DNA from: Eucalyptus grandis
Taxonomy: Eukaryota; Streptophyta; Magnoliopsida; Myrtales; Myrtaceae
Assembly (NCBI RefSeq): GCF_016545825.1
Contig: NC_052612.1
Coordinates: forward strand, 41,833,738-41,897,737
DNA: 64,000 nt
Reading direction: 5' to 3'
The translations under genes and the position numbers were made by a program. Positions 33,237 to 47,060 of this stretch are shown here, piece after piece. The notes beneath the pieces were generated by a model that had not been told where the DNA came from, did not search any database, and was given only the letters and a program-made list of their open reading frames with translations. Within the stretch, counting starts at the first letter, position 1. Every line of letters starts with the position of its first letter.

Positions 33237-36200
33237 AATCCACGATACGTGGACCGAAAGATCCACTCAACTTTGGGTTTGCGGGTGAGCATATGAGCTG
33301 GCGGGAAGAAGACCCTTATCCTTGGATCTCCTTTTCGTTCCACTGACACCAAGCCATTGCAAAGCTGGGATGATGGGGAACACTTTCATGACCCCGTTGA
33401 TGATCTTGTTGTAAGATGGATCCCAAAGTGAACTTTCCTTTCGTTTCTCTTTCTCCTCCCCTTATCTTCTTAAGGTGACATGACACCCTACCATTGCTAG
33501 CATTATGAATAATTAAAGACATCACCAGTTTCATTTGTTCTTATAAAATGGAATTTTGTCGTAATGTCAACGGCTTTATCTTTTGGCCATATACAGCCAT
33601 CCACATTGTATTGCGTGGTTTCGTACAAGTGATGTAACCCCTCGTGAGATTGTGGCTGTAATTGCACCCGAGCCCAAAACCTGGAATTTGCATTACCCAA
33701 CGGCTAATCATCACAAACAACCATAAAAAGAATATACGATGGATGGCCCTTGATTCCTGAAATAATATGACAAAATCCATTCTCGTGTTAGAACAATCCT
33801 TCAAACCCTAATTCTGCATCCTAAATAATATGCATCGGTATTCGTAAAGAAAAGTCGCTTTCATTGCCTATCTAAGGTACTCAAAACCCGCAAAATTAGA
33901 AGTGGTTTAGCCCGCCCATTGAATAAGTGGATCGTTGATTGGAAGAAAAATTCAACGAAATCCCAACCGGGATCTAATGTAATATTAACTACTTTTATAA
34001 CAAATTTCGGTGGCTACGGTTCACATCATAATGTGTAAGGATTGAAGGATTAGGATTGTAATATAAACACACCATACATATATTATTGACAAAGCAACTG
34101 CCACCAATCAAAACATTATGTCATTCACATAGCCAACCCCACGAGGGCCAGAATTAATCACTAAGGTTAGAGGGTTCGGATAAGATGTAGCTCCCAAACA
34201 GGCTTAGGACCTTAGAAAGAGCAAGACTTAGACAAAGTCTCTTACTTAAAAAGCATCTCAAAGATACTGGAGAAATAACAAATTGAGGAAATTTACGAGT
34301 TTCAATGCATTGGTTGCCCTTACGCAGAACCAATGTCTTGAAAGGAATGTCAGCCACTATCTTGGGCGATGATGATTTGCGCATAGGGTAACGATTAGAT
34401 TCCAATGGAATCGTCTTTATCCGCAACAAGCATATTTGGAATTTCTATTGCCATCCACCGAACCCCACTCTAAAAATCAGGATTGTCGAGAACTTTATTT
34501 TTATTTTTATATGAGTAGATTTGCTTAGAACTTGCATTGCTCACAAGGTATTCCAAATTTGCATTTCCGATCTGACAGCTCGGCGAAGAGCACTAATCGT
34601 GTCCTTCTTAGTTAAAGAAAGAAATTTAAGGGCTTCTTTTAATATGTATAGCTCACACACTTTGACTTTGACAAAAATCAAAACACCCCAAACTTCCACA
34701 AAATGCAAAACATGACACATAAATCTATGCATAATTATTTTATATTTCTTTGAAATTCTATTAATATTTGTAACTTTATCTTTCGCTCTTGCCTAAACTT
34801 ATTAGAATCACTTTAACACGATCAAAGAAAAGATGAAAAAGTCTAATGACAATTAAGGTAGCAAAAAAAAGGGGTTAACACCACTATTAACAGGTCGAGC
34901 CCATTATCAAACTACAACTTATTTCAACCTAATAAAACCTACAAAACAAGGCATCTTACCCGATAAAACAAACTAGCACAAAAACATGTAAAAGAAGAAG
35001 AAAGGCCCGAAGAAAAAGAAGGGAGGGGAAGAAGAAAGGAACGGGCTGAAAAGCTCCTTTAAGGGTCGGCGGTCAAAAAGGGTAGGCCAGCAAAGGAGAG
35101 CCAAAGAGACAAAATGCAAAGGAAACGAAAGGAGAGGGAAGAAAGAAAGGGAGAGGGAAAACAAAAGGCAAAGCAGGAGCAGCGGAGAGAGAGAAAAGAG
35201 CCTTTGAGGTTCTTTGACCCTTTCGATGGGGGGATGGAATCAACGCGCACACATGGACGACGCTCCATGGAAGTGCATGTGCCTTTGCGGATTGGCCCCC
35301 ACTCTCACGATCCCTTCCCTCCCGGATATCGGTCAAAACCGACCCGCATACGCCATCCCTTATGTCACCTTCGATTTTTTCACGGTCCATCGAGGAGAGT
35401 AGACACTAGAGGCACTTACTTTCTTTACTTTCTCTCTCTCTTGCTTTGGACGGATTCGCGGCGGTGATAGGCCGTGGGGGCTGGTGAGGGCCAGGCCTCT
35501 AGCATTCGGTACGACTATATTAGGTATTGCATAAAAGCGTGCTTTAGTCTAGACTTCTTGGGCCCGCCATTGATCGCGGGAAGTTTGCAACGCAAGACTT
35601 GCGTGGCTAATGACGTTCTTCCGTGCCGCGATATTACCGAGCGGTTTGAACATTCTTGATTATTTTGATTCAAGTGCGACATGTATATGCTCAGAATTAA
35701 TTACATTGATTTAATTAATATAATGACATCGGATGGTTACATTGTACTTCGTAAATTTTACCTGTTACATTAGGGATGGTGTCTTGTGTGACTCTCATGT
35801 ACCAAACGAGGGACACATGGTGAACCCCATCTCCGCTTCATCTCTACCCAAAGAAGAGTTTTGGGGTCCCATGCCAACCACCGTCTATTTAAAACTCTCC
35901 CTCTCAGTCTCTTCCACCTCAAATGGCCAAGTCAAGCGACCGCCTTTGGAAATTCAACATTTCACACGGCAACATCAGCTGCCATAAATGGCGATCGAAG
36001 CTCCAGCGCATTGAAATCTTGGAGCGGTTTCGTTGCAGCTGTAGCGACAGATGAGGACAACGCGTGGCCAAGTCCACATCACTCGCGACCGACGGGAGCC
36101 GGAAGTGGTTCTCGGGTTCACTTTACCTTTCTTCCCTAGCCAAGGGCATGCTCGAGTCATTCGAACGGAACGAAGAAAGATGGGTCGTTTCGAAGAGTAG

Positions 36201-36850
36201 TAGGATTAGCTCGCGAGGTCGATAGACATGGAACGATGAAGCATGCGGAGCCCGACACGTCGATTTCAAAAAGGACGCGTTGAAACGTAACTGTCCCCCA
36301 GGATTGGATGCTTGATTTGGTGCTACATATCGGAATAGTTATCATCATCCATCCGCCCAAGCCACCTAACCCAAGCGACGCGTCGTTTGGACTTTAGAGA
36401 AAGGCAAAGAAATGCGTCAAAGTGGAGAATCCGAAACGGAGAAAAGGGAGGAAAAGGTTGACACGGCCGGCGAAGATTGCTGCACGTGTTTCGACAATCC
36501 AAAGTCTCCCCCCGCCATCTCCTTTTGCGAATGTTTACGTAGGACCTTGGAACTGCATCGGAATCGATCCGTTTGTGGTGTTCCTTTTCCTAACACATCT
36601 CCGCGGTTCTCATCAAAAATAAGCAACCCGGGTCGGTTTCTTCTTTTGCAAGAAAACTAGGAGGTCAGAAATCATCTTGTTGGCATCAAGAGAAAAAAAG
36701 AGCGCATACAGAAAGATGAGGTAAAGCAATGTAACTGCATATCAAGAATGTCCAAACTTGTCATGTCATGGAGCATGGGCTATAAACAGCAGTTCACAAC
36801 TCATACGTTATCCTCCAATTTGGATTTTATTATATGCAAACGTCTATACA
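33237..36850. other. Intergenic region downstream of the MED26 gene, no supported gene
   Basis: Contains purine-rich stretches (34980-35200) whose long frames are low-complexity. A promoter-like patch lies at 35870-36000 with 'tatttaaaac' (about 35885). A GC-moderate region at 36000-36650 has only short frames. None of the translations is recognisable. Confidence 0.45.
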
Positions 36851-37255
36851 TGCCAGCTAGAAGCATGATCGATACTCTCCCATCTTGAGAATAAAAATCG
36901 AGAACAAATGTTCGAGACCAGTAAATACATGTTGACCGGGATGATGTAAATTAGAGTTCCTCTACAATCATCTTTCTGGTTACGACGACCCAACCAATTA
37001 CCGGAAAAGTCAGATTTACCTCCCAATTTGATGAAACCTGAAAAGCTAAAATCCTAAATTCTAAGTACCTCAAGGAATGTCATATTGAGCTAAGGAATTT
37101 CGAAGCTTTCTTGAGACTTTGCGCTGCGAGAAAGCCCGATCATCAGCATTCAATGATCAGCAACATGATCCGGTGTTCTTAACGTCCTCTCACTAGCTTT
37201 CATGACAGAAAGTACTTGCAAAGTCTCTCCAGTACAATGAGCGGAAACTTTCAAA

Positions 37256-40031
37256 CTAGCGCCGTCCATTTGCCCAATGCCTGTTCTGGTTCCCGGGTCT
37301 CATGTGTAGATTTCTGTGGCCATGCGACTGTTTCGGGAGATCATGCAAATCCATTACCTGTATAGTCCGCTGCTTCTTGGCTGTTCAGGAAAGAAAGGGG
37401 CACAATTAAATCCAGATAAGGCCAAACAAGAGAAAATGTATTTTAAATACTAAGATCGAAATTTAACGACACGCCTCCAATCATCGCCGCTCCGATTTCA
37501 TGCCCCGATGAAAACTTCCCTCTCTTGAATTTATAAGTTTGAGGCAGGATTTAACCAAAAACCACAAAATGACAACATAAATCAAGGACACTTACCATTC
37601 TCAACTTGTTGATAACTTTCCTGGAGCTTCCTCTTCGTAGCTTCAAGTTTCATTTGGACGGCAACTTCTATTGAATACTTGGCGTCCTAAGAGACAAGGA
37701 AACAACAGCGACATCAGATAATGCTTGTTGTAAGCAACAGACTTCAAAAACCTGAGATGCGTCCTTACATCTTTCTGATTACGGACCATTCTCCTCTGAG
37801 CGGAAGTCCTCTCCAATTTTCTCAGCTGGAGCTTGGACTCTTTGTTGACCTTTTGCTCTGTAGTGAGATTTGTATGTCTACCCTGCCCAGCATTAGTGTT
37901 TGAGGGTCTATTTGGCTTCACAATGTCTTCTCGCTTCTTCAAATGTTGACTACTGTTATCTTTGAGACTGTCTTTCACTCCATCTGGCTTTCTCTCTCTT
38001 CGTTGCTCGCTCACATTTTGCTTCTCTTGGGACGGTTTTCTTCCATATTCACGGTTCTTAGCAGATTCTCCACCAGTACGAGGATCTGGAAATTTAGCAT
38101 TTGTACAGAAATTAATCTAAAGAAAGGACCAATGGAAAAAACATGTAGCAATAGAGTGAATAAAGTTATACTCACTTCCGTCATCATCCATGCCATCGAA
38201 GAACTTCACAAAAGAACAAGCCCCGGACATGCAAAGAAGCAGAGTCAATAAGTTCAGAGGCAATGAACTTCCTCAAATAAAAATGCCTCTAATATGCGAG
38301 AAGAAATTTTTACCCGAGATAGCTCCATTGTAGATGTGTGAGGAGGCAAAAATGCTCCCTCGTCCAAAGGCGGAGATGGAAGTCCTTCCTCTTCCTCTCC
38401 CTCTTCCTCTCCCTCTTCCTCTTCTTCATCATCACTTGACGGGTTCACAGAATCAGGGGTACTCCCTGCTCTCGCACAATAAATGAGCACTTAGAACCCG
38501 TGCAAGGGACATGAAAAACTAGCCTATCTTTTCTTAGCAATCAGAAAGTAGGAAGCAAATCTGTACCAGCAGGCGGCGCACCCTGCATCCACTCTTCCAC
38601 CATAGTCTTCCACGCCCTGCAACAAAAAATAAACAATCAATAAATTGATCTTGCAAATGAGAATTGATACCACTTTGATACAATCCGATAAGAATACAGA
38701 AAAGAACTGATATTGATGCCAATAAAACTGAAGGCCGTCATTTCAGAAAACTATTGGTCCGCAGCTAGTCACCACTTACCAGCCATACATGCTCGGTTCT
38801 TACATTACCGAGTCACTAGAATTTGGATTTCATAAGACTACAAAAGTTATTCTTCTTTGGACCAAATAAAGATGACAGTATACTGACTGAAGTTCAGTGA
38901 CATCTGCAAGAGCTACGGCTAGTAATGACTATTTGTCACCTAACTAATGTCTCAAAGACATGATCAACATAAAATGGACAAAGCTATTGCCAAAACCAAA
39001 CTTATCTAAACAGGAGCCACCGATATGTAGCACTTAAAGACAAAGCAACTGTTAGCACTCGTACAAATTGTGAAAACATGAGTCAGTTACCAGACTCGTC
39101 AAGAGCTAAATCAAAATGCAATGAATGCATTGCAAGGTAGGGAAAAAAAATTTCAGTTCTGTCAAAAGATTTCAATTCATGCTGTTTTTCTACAAGGATC
39201 TTACATGATAAGAGTCTGAGAAAGGCGTCTGATTGGCTTCGACTTGTGCTTCCTCAGAGGATTAACAGCTTTCCCAATCCCAGTTGCCTGCATAGAACCA
39301 ACAACATTAACACCAGGCCCAGAGCTGGAAAAGAAGTAACTAAGCATGACAAGCCCTAGAACTGCATAGAATTCAGGACAAAAGCCAATGAACCAAACCT
39401 TCAATATCCCCATGGTTAAAGCCATCAATTGGAGCCGCCTCAACGATTCGTAAAGCGCTGATTCAGACTGTAATGTCGTCAAAGCAAGTGTGTCAGATTA
39501 AGATGACAAAAAGGAATCATGCAGTTCCCAGAATGCTAATATTTGCAAAGATAAACAAGGGAGAAGTTTTACCTCCTCATCACTGTTGAGCAAAATCTCT
39601 TTGATCCTCAGGACCTCTTCATGAATTTGAGACTCCTCTTCCATCTCATCTGTAAGTGCCTCGGCCTCTCCATAGCTGTAATTGCTCTCCTGGTTCATGA
39701 ACAACTCACCATGATCATCCCTACTGCTATTCACTTTGCTCTCTTTGCTCCCACCAGCCTCGAAATCACATCCCTCCCCAGCAATTCCACCCTTCAACTC
39801 ATCATCCTCATCCCCGCTCGGCACTGCCAGCTCAACCCGGTCGCAGCCCAAACACCGGGTCAACCGGCACGTGAACAGCCTCTCCGCGATGCGATCCCTC
39901 CTCAGCCTGAACTCTTTTGGGCAATCTGAGGCCGCCACAATGATCGCGCGGTCGATGATATCGAATATATCGCAATTCGCGGTCCTAAAGTAATGCCTCC
40001 AATAATCCAGAGAGTCGGACTTCATGGCCAT
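37256..40031 (-). CDS. MED26B: Mediator of RNA polymerase II transcription subunit 26 (MED26b-type), 9 exons
   Basis: Nuclear Mediator subunit with a TFIIS N-terminal (LW) domain, linking Mediator to elongation factors. Exons on the minus strand: 39573-40031, 39399-39467, 39205-39287, 38567-38616, 38314-38468, 38176-38203, 37769-38085, 37596-37686, 37256-37380. All introns are GT-AG and all phases join, giving 1377 nt (458 residues plus stop). The N-terminus MAMKSDSLDYWRHYFRTANCDIFDIID and RRDRIAERLFTCRLTRC is typical of the plant family. The TFIIS-N domain spans about residues 130-218 (ESLRRLQLMALT, GIGKAVNPLRKHKSKPIRRL, AWKTMVEEWM). An acidic run (233-249) is followed by LPSPPLDEGAF and FFDGMDDDG (273-281). 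A basic, coiled-coil-prone C-terminus ends in HWANGRR. No lesions seen. Paralogue assignment (26b rather than 26a/c) is from memory. Confidence 0.93.
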
Positions 40032-40830
40032 GGCTCAAAATCAAGGCCAAGAATCGATTCTTGCAAGGCCAAGAATCGAAGGAACGGTTTCAGGTCAGTA
40101 ATCCGGAAGCTCAGACGTCCTCAGGGATCATCAAGAACCGACTTTCATGCGATTCCGCAGCAGCCCAGACACGACTTTGGGGGAGCAGCTTTGAATTTTT
40201 TGTTCTTTCTCCCCAGCTCCACCAAACAATCGGGTAAAAGAATACTAACGTAGTATAGAAGCAGACGCTGGACCCAGGAAATCTCAAAGAGCTGTTCCCT
40301 TCCGACGATTAGACGAATACCCAACAATCCCAAATCCAGGCAATCGATCGGGAAGGGGAAAAAGATCAACGCCCCGCGATTGGCTAAATTATTCCACGTC
40401 CAGTCCAAAAAATTGACTTTTTCCCAATGCCGAGGTTATTGCCGATGAGAAAAGAATGGATACGTCAGATGGGTAATCGATAAAGCGGCCGGAGACGATC
40501 GGAAATCCAAGAATTTCAACAATCAATATCCGACGAGACCCAAGACAAGAGCGGGCAACCCAAAAAAAAAAAAAAAAAAAGAACAAGAAAAGGGCAGATG
40601 CGAGTTCTTGGATTTCGACAAGATTAAAACCCAGAAAGCAAATGCAATTTTTTCTTCCCCCCGGGAATCTTCCTCCGGGGAAGAGGCTCGGCGACGGCGA
40701 GTGAAAACCGAACACTGGGAAGAGGAGAGAGAAGGGATCGATGAGAGAGAGAAAGAGAGAGACGACAACGACGATCGGAGGTTTTCCGGTTTTCCGGTCT
40801 CTCTATCTCCTTCCCCCGTTCCCCGTTCGG
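40032..40830 (-). promoter_or_regulatory. Probable 5' leader and core promoter of MED26
   Basis: Upstream of the ATG the minus strand carries a T-tract (plus-strand A run 40561-40580), then a CT-rich stretch (40720-40770). Such pyrimidine tracts are common in plant 5' UTRs and TATA-less promoters of housekeeping genes. No clear TATA box. The exact transcription start cannot be read. Confidence 0.45.
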
Positions 40831-40999
40831 TCCGACGCAAGCAAAAGGCCAAAAGGGAAAAATGGAAAATCGGAAACGAAAATTGCCCCAGGATGCTGCT
40901 AAAACTAAAGGCCAATAAGATTTCCAGTTTCCCCCTCCGGCCCTTTGCCTTCCCTCACCTCAAAGATCACCGTTGCTGGGAAAGGGAAGAGAAATTTCT

Positions 41000-43970
41000 C
41001 GTGGGGTTTTTCTATGGAGATAAAAATTGATTTTTCTTTTCTCCCTTTGTCGTTTAGTGGCGCGGCTCGACCGGTCGCCATGTTCGCAAATTTTCAACCG
41101 AGCTAAAAAAATCCAAATACACGTATACACATATATGTGAATAGTGAACAAGAAGAAAATGGCATAGAGCAGCACCAGAACAAATACCTGTCGAGCAACG
41201 GTTAATTCAATGATCGCAATAACAAGGGTTAATAGGTAACATATGTAACGTCTTTACCTCAAAAGATTTACGTAAGTAGATAGAGTACGTCAAATCTCGA
41301 TTGCCCTGAAATGGCGCGCAACGATCGTGAATAAATGCGATTATCGCCGGATCGACACGAGTTATATATTTGTCATTTTTCTTTTAATAGTACGTGAGGT
41401 CAAGGTAAACAGGTAATCGAGAGCATTGAGTGACTTGACTATTTCCATAGATTCGGAATAAGGATTTGCAAAACGCCTGAACAAGAAATGCCATCTATTT
41501 TGTTTGATTCGTAATCGATATTTCCTTATTAAGTGTGATCAGCAAGAGCTCCGAATGCCCTAATTACCAAAAATGATCACAATAATTAAATGACTTCATC
41601 AATTTTGTGTATTTCGGCGAGATAAATAACTTTATTTGGACAAATGTTCACTTTTGACGCCGTTTGGGACAGATGTAATTAATGAGACAATCTCATGGAA
41701 TTAGAGATATCTGGTCATAATTGAGCAGGAGGGGGGGACAGAATTGAGTGGTGCGTGTTAGGTACATGGGGCTGAGTCGAGTAGGAGGGAGATTTTGGTA
41801 ATAAAAATTCCCTCTTTATTCCTGGCCTTTTCATTGTTTATTTTTATATTTTAAAATATCATTTTTTTTTTTTTACCGTCATTGCATTTGAAAATGACGA
41901 AAAACCCAAAAAATAAAAAATAAAAGGAAAATGAAAAATAATTTTGAAAAAAAAAAAGGAATTCGGAGAATTCAAGGAGTGAACCAAAGAGTGGGGGTCC
42001 CCCTCCTGTCTGTAACGGACGAGGACCTCCGCGTCTCGGACCGTGACGGGGTGATGGGGAGAGAGAGAGATAAAGGGACGGGGCGGTGAGGCAGTGGGAC
42101 GGGGAGGGACCACACGTGCGCAGTTGCGTGTGGCGCTTGAGGCGTCGGATGTGCTCCACGTGGTGAGGAGCAGCGTACTCCATGCTGGTCGGCTGGGTTG
42201 TGTGGGGACCACATATTCCCTTCCCTAATTCGTGATTCCTCCCCGAGTAGCCATTTCCCTGTCCCTACCCTGGGAATGTTTTTTTTTTTTTTTTTTGGGC
42301 ACAAATTCGATGGAGGAGAATATATAAAAGTGGATTTGGCAAGATTTTCCTTTGCTATGTATATTTTGGCAGGAATTTGATTGAGCCCTATCGACGCCCC
42401 CAAAAAGGCCCGCTTTGATGTCGAAGAGCTAAAGTTAGGGAGATTCGATGCCATCAACCGTACATTGATTACGTCTTTGAATATGATATAAATTCAAGTT
42501 GATATTGATATAAAGTGCTGAGGTTGTAGAGACAAAGATAGAAGTAAATGATATGTTGTTCGGCATGTTTGGTTATTTACCGATTGATATAGCGTGTCGG
42601 GCTTTTATAAGTAAAGGAGTGTACAGTATGATGACTAGCATATGCGATTTATCTTTACTATGAATGCAATCAATGATCAGACACCAACATTGATATCGAG
42701 AGGCTAATAGAATTAAGTTGACAAGGCAGCGACGGTTTCTAACTATCAATTAATGATGGAGTCAATGTTAGTCCAAGTCAGAAAAATTGTAATTAGCTCA
42801 TGAGGTTTAGTCAAAATCGGATTGATTGTGAGGTAAAAATAGCGGGAACGGATATGTGATTTTATTTTCTTAGTTGGAAATAGTTATTAAAAATGTCAAT
42901 TGACGGGTACAGTGTCAAGGTTGAGCTCGTTAGATAAGAGAAATCATCGCCATCAAACACATGAAACCAAAATCTGATCTCCATGAGCGGAAATCGTTTG
43001 ATCATACAAGGAGAGCATCTTAAAGAGGAAAAGACACAAACACGTAAAAAGAGCAAGGTTCACTTTTGTCAAAACACTTTTACTTCCTTCCAATTCATTT
43101 CCAACCATTTTTCAACGATATATTTCCATCCATTGCAGTTGTTAAATTTCCTTTTGTGGATCACGCTCTTGCTCTTATTCTATCGGAAAGCTTTGCGTTA
43201 TCGTCCGTGGATTCGTTTCATCGGTCTTAGAACCCAATCATCAAGGTTCTACATCCTTTGTCAATGCTCAATTTTATGTCAATTTGAAATGCAAGAGCTC
43301 TGAAGTTTGACCGCATTCACCGATCAGTCAAAGTGCGATAATTTCCATTGTCAAGTCGATGATTCGAGCAGCGTGATTTTCAAGCGAAAAAATTCCCAGT
43401 AAAAACAAACTTTCTAAGCTTCTATTTTTTCACCTGATTAATCCTAATTAGTGTAAATGGGATAACAAGTTATAGGAGGCATCAACGTTCGGTTCGGTTC
43501 AATTCTCGATAACCCTTTGCCTCTATATTTTGATTCGATAAAAAGCTTAAATATTGATTTTAGTAGATCTTTGGTTGATACGTAGCTCGGCTAGTGTATG
43601 GACACCGGCCGTGCGATTAGATTCTGTTTTTAACACTTTGATCACGAAGCTGATTAGTGCCATACGATGCTAGGAGATGCAGAAGCATCTCTTCCGTATT
43701 AAAACGAGGTTGCGAAGATATGCCCAATTTATCTTTACGATCAAGTAGTACTTATGTTCGATCGAGCACTGATTCGGTCCACGATCATGCAGTCAGTGTT
43801 TTGATTTCGTGCTCTAAAAAGGAGCACTAGAATGAGAAGAGATGAGGATGAACGAATTCTGTCACTTTCCATCCCCAAGTGGAGAGTAATATAGCAAAAG
43901 GGATCTACAATTTACGGTGGGGGTAAGATTTAAAAGGTGGTTGAAGCAATTTAATATCAAATCACGCATT
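41000..43970. other. Intergenic, no gene seen
   Basis: Includes a GA/GC-rich patch (42000-42200) with two CACGTG-type sites ('ccacacgtgcg' near 42113, 'ccacgtggtg' near 42157). Low-complexity frames occur on the minus strand. It could be a promoter, but no gene could be assigned. The rest is AT-rich. Confidence 0.45.
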
Positions 43971-43974
43971 CATT

Positions 43975-44290
43975 TAAAGGAAAATGAACCAAATGTTTCA
44001 TAAACTTTAATCTAATGTGTAATATGATCATTGAACCTTTAATTTGTTTAATGTAATTCATAAACTTTAGTCCAATGTGCAATGCCACCTTGAACTTTCA
44101 ATTCGTTCAATATTGAATCATTTAATATTTTCATGTAGTTAAGGGACTGATTTTAATAAGTATCAAAAGTCTAGGAATCACATTAAACAAATTAAAAATT
44201 CGACGACAATATTACACATTGAGTTAAGGTTTCGGGGGCCGCATTGAATAAATTAAAAGTGCAAATCATGTTACACATTGAGACTATTTG
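43975..44290. mobile_element. MITE-like inverted repeat
   Basis: 'cataaactttaatctaatgtg' and 'cattgaacctttaatttgtt' on the left pair with 'aaattaaaaattcgacgac' and 'cacattgagttaaggttt' on the right. The motif style is that of the outer arms of the giant hairpin at 19518-20408. Ends and target duplication not resolved. Confidence 0.45.
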
Positions 44291-46269
44291 TATTTGTATC
44301 ATCATCCTTTATTTAATAATTTAAATTGTCAGATTAATTGATGGCGCTTCCATGGGATTTTCATGCCCCCTCTCGCCTAGCTCTCTTTTAGGACGTTAAA
44401 AGCATATAAAACCGAGAACCTTCAAATGCGTCGAAATACATGCACGTATATTGCATGAGTAAAAAGTGAAAATATACACACGAAAAAAAAAAAGAAAAAA
44501 AAAACGGAGCACTGACCTGCCCGGCAAAGTGTTTTACAAGGGCAAAGAGAGTTGGAGAAAAATTAATGTATGCTTTCTCGTGCAAGGCTAGTTGGTGAGA
44601 CTAGGTTCAACTACCTCATTCAATTTGGGGGGCGTCGAAATTTGAGATGGCAAAATCAAAATTCTCCAACGAATCCGATGTATTTGTAAATTGTAATGAA
44701 ATTGACCGACGTGGTAAACAAACTATCGACTCGGAAGGGTGGCGTGTGCAAGTACGTCATAGACATTTTTGTGAGGAAATTGTCCTGGATTATTTTTCGA
44801 GCTTGTTGTTTATATTTTTTTACTCGAGAGATTGCGTAATTTCTTTCTCACTCATCAAATTAAGTCAACTTTTTTTTCAGTTATTTAAGTCATTTCAGTT
44901 AATGCGTTTGGGATTATTAAAAAATAAAAAAATCTAGTCTCGTTAAGTGGTGAATTAGTGACTTTTTTGTGTGTGGTCTTCTCACATGGGACTAACTTGG
45001 ATCGGACACCACCATAAATTCTGCGGCCGGAGCTTAACAGATTTAATAGGGCAGGATCATAAAGAGAGAGCTAAAGTCCAGGTCAAAGTCAATCAATATT
45101 TGTAATTGAATCGTTTTTACTTAAAAGCATAAGTCAATGAATTTTAAACCATATCAATTTTTTAATGTGCAGTTTCACCTAACATCCTTTACAAGCGCTT
45201 GGAGAACTCGCTAGTAGATGGCAATTAAGCGAGGTGCATGAAATAACGATGACTGTATAATCAAAAAAAAGGAAAATAAGCATGGCATGTTGAATATTCA
45301 AATCAAAAACCTAAATTGGGTAATGGAAGGAGTAAAGGTTTTACAACACTATATGGTCAGTCATTCAGAGCCAAACAATTGGAATGGACTACACATAATG
45401 GCAATGCATACCGGTAATCTCTATAGTAAATTAAATTGGAGTAAGCACATCTAGTAACGCATTGACACTAAAATGCAAGATGTTTACGAGAAACATCAAC
45501 GGAACACGAAAGCTAATAGAGAGTGATGGGAATAACGAGTGGGACAAAATCGAGAGAGAGTGTTATGATCAGAATTATTGACCTAGATAAAAATAAAAAA
45601 TAAAAATAAAAAATCCTAAAATTTTAAAACGGTAACAAACGAGTCGACGAAATATTTGTAGCAGAATACTACATAAATCCATTGAAATGGGAGAAGTCAT
45701 GTGTAGGAGATGCATGTGACCAGACAAAGGATTTCCTATTCTGAAGAACTCCCTAGAGAAGGTGACAGAAAAGAGAACAGATTCCCCAATTTAGTATTAT
45801 ATTCAGTATCATAGCAATCATAGTAATTTAAGATAATGATGTTCATACTTGCATGTCTATATGTTGCATGTGCCCTCGCCTAACTTAATCCTCCCTCATT
45901 TACACGTGTTATTCTTTTCTTTTTTTTCTCCGGTACCAAGAAACAATTGCGATTCTTGCACCACTTGCCATGCGCGAACGATGGGAAACGAAGCGGAATA
46001 TGCCGGAAAAAAGGCATTTCCATTTGCGAGAAAGAAGTGGACAACAAAATCTCAATCGAACCCCATCCTTGGATTTTGACCGAACGACGAGGGCGTTTTT
46101 ATGCTTTTCGGGAATCGATGATGGCTGGTTCGGTTCCTGTCTTAGAAGACTTGGATGTAAGAGAAGGGTCATGATGGTGGATTGTCTAGTCGTTGTTCTA
46201 GTTCTTTTTCAAATGATCGGTTAATTACGGTCGTGCCTTTGACTTAAAAAAAAAAAGGATCGAATTGAG
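44291..46269. other. Intergenic, no gene seen
   Basis: Short frames at 44647-44937 and 45849-46224 match nothing recognisable. A-rich simple sequence at 45588-45620. Confidence 0.45.
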
Positions 46270-47060
46270 AAAATGCTAAATCTACCTTCATAATCAAACA
46301 CTATTTAGAGAAAATTATCCAAAAAAACTTAATTTATCATACAACAATCAATTCGGTCCTAAATCTTTCACTTGTGTTTATTTAATTATAAACCTTTCAA
46401 CAATTTATCAATTTAGCATAAACTTTTCAATTATGTCAATTTAATTTTAAACATTTTTATAATTTGTTAATCTAGTCCTAAATTTTTTTAACATTTGCCA
46501 ATTTAGTCCTAATTGGCTAGAAATTATTAATGTGAGAGTCTAGTCATTGCCAATTATGCTACATGGTATGGTCGATGTGGCCAATTTTTGCATTTATTTA
46601 TTTATTTATCTTTCATTTATCTTTTATTCCCCTCCATCGACCTTAGTTGAGGGCCACCCTCATTGACCTTGGGCAAGAGATGCCTGAGGCTTGTGCTTGT
46701 CTTAGCAAGGGCCACATTCGTCAACCTCAGGTGAGGGCTGAGGCCAGCGACCTCCTTGTCGATGGCAAAAAAGGAAAAAGTTAAAAAAAATTAAAAATTA
46801 TGAAATTAAAAATTGCAAAAATGATCCATATTAACACCAATTGTATCATGTTGTCAACGCTTTTTGAATAAAATTCATCAAAGAAACTAATTAACAAATC
46901 ATAAAAAAGTTCAAGATAAAATTAGCACATCTTTAAAAGTTTTGTGATCAAATTGATAAGTTATCGAAATGTTTAAAATATTTAAATTAATACAATTGAA
47001 ATGTTTTAAATTGAATTAATGATTGTACGGTGGGTTTTCGATATTTTATACAATTTTTCT
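46270..47060. mobile_element. Decayed foldback element (12815-13863 family)
   Basis: The left arm has repeated 'ccaatttagtcctaa' and 'caattcggtcctaaatc' modules (46350-46520). The core is moderately GC-rich with 'gagggccaccctc' (46640-46760). The right arm has the complements ('aagttcaagataaaattag', 'gatcaaattgataag'). Same design as 12815-13863 but more diverged. No coding content. Confidence 0.6.

Noticed and set aside
33134..33352. Frames across the 33-kb SINE
   Set aside because: They span the SINE body and its target duplication.
35073..35467. Frames of 105-117 codons
   Set aside because: Purine-rich low-complexity Lys/Arg/Glu or Ser/Leu/Phe translations with no recognised domain.
41972..42457. 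161-codon minus frame
   Set aside because: Low-complexity Pro/Ser/Arg translation crossing a T-tract; no domain, no splice context.
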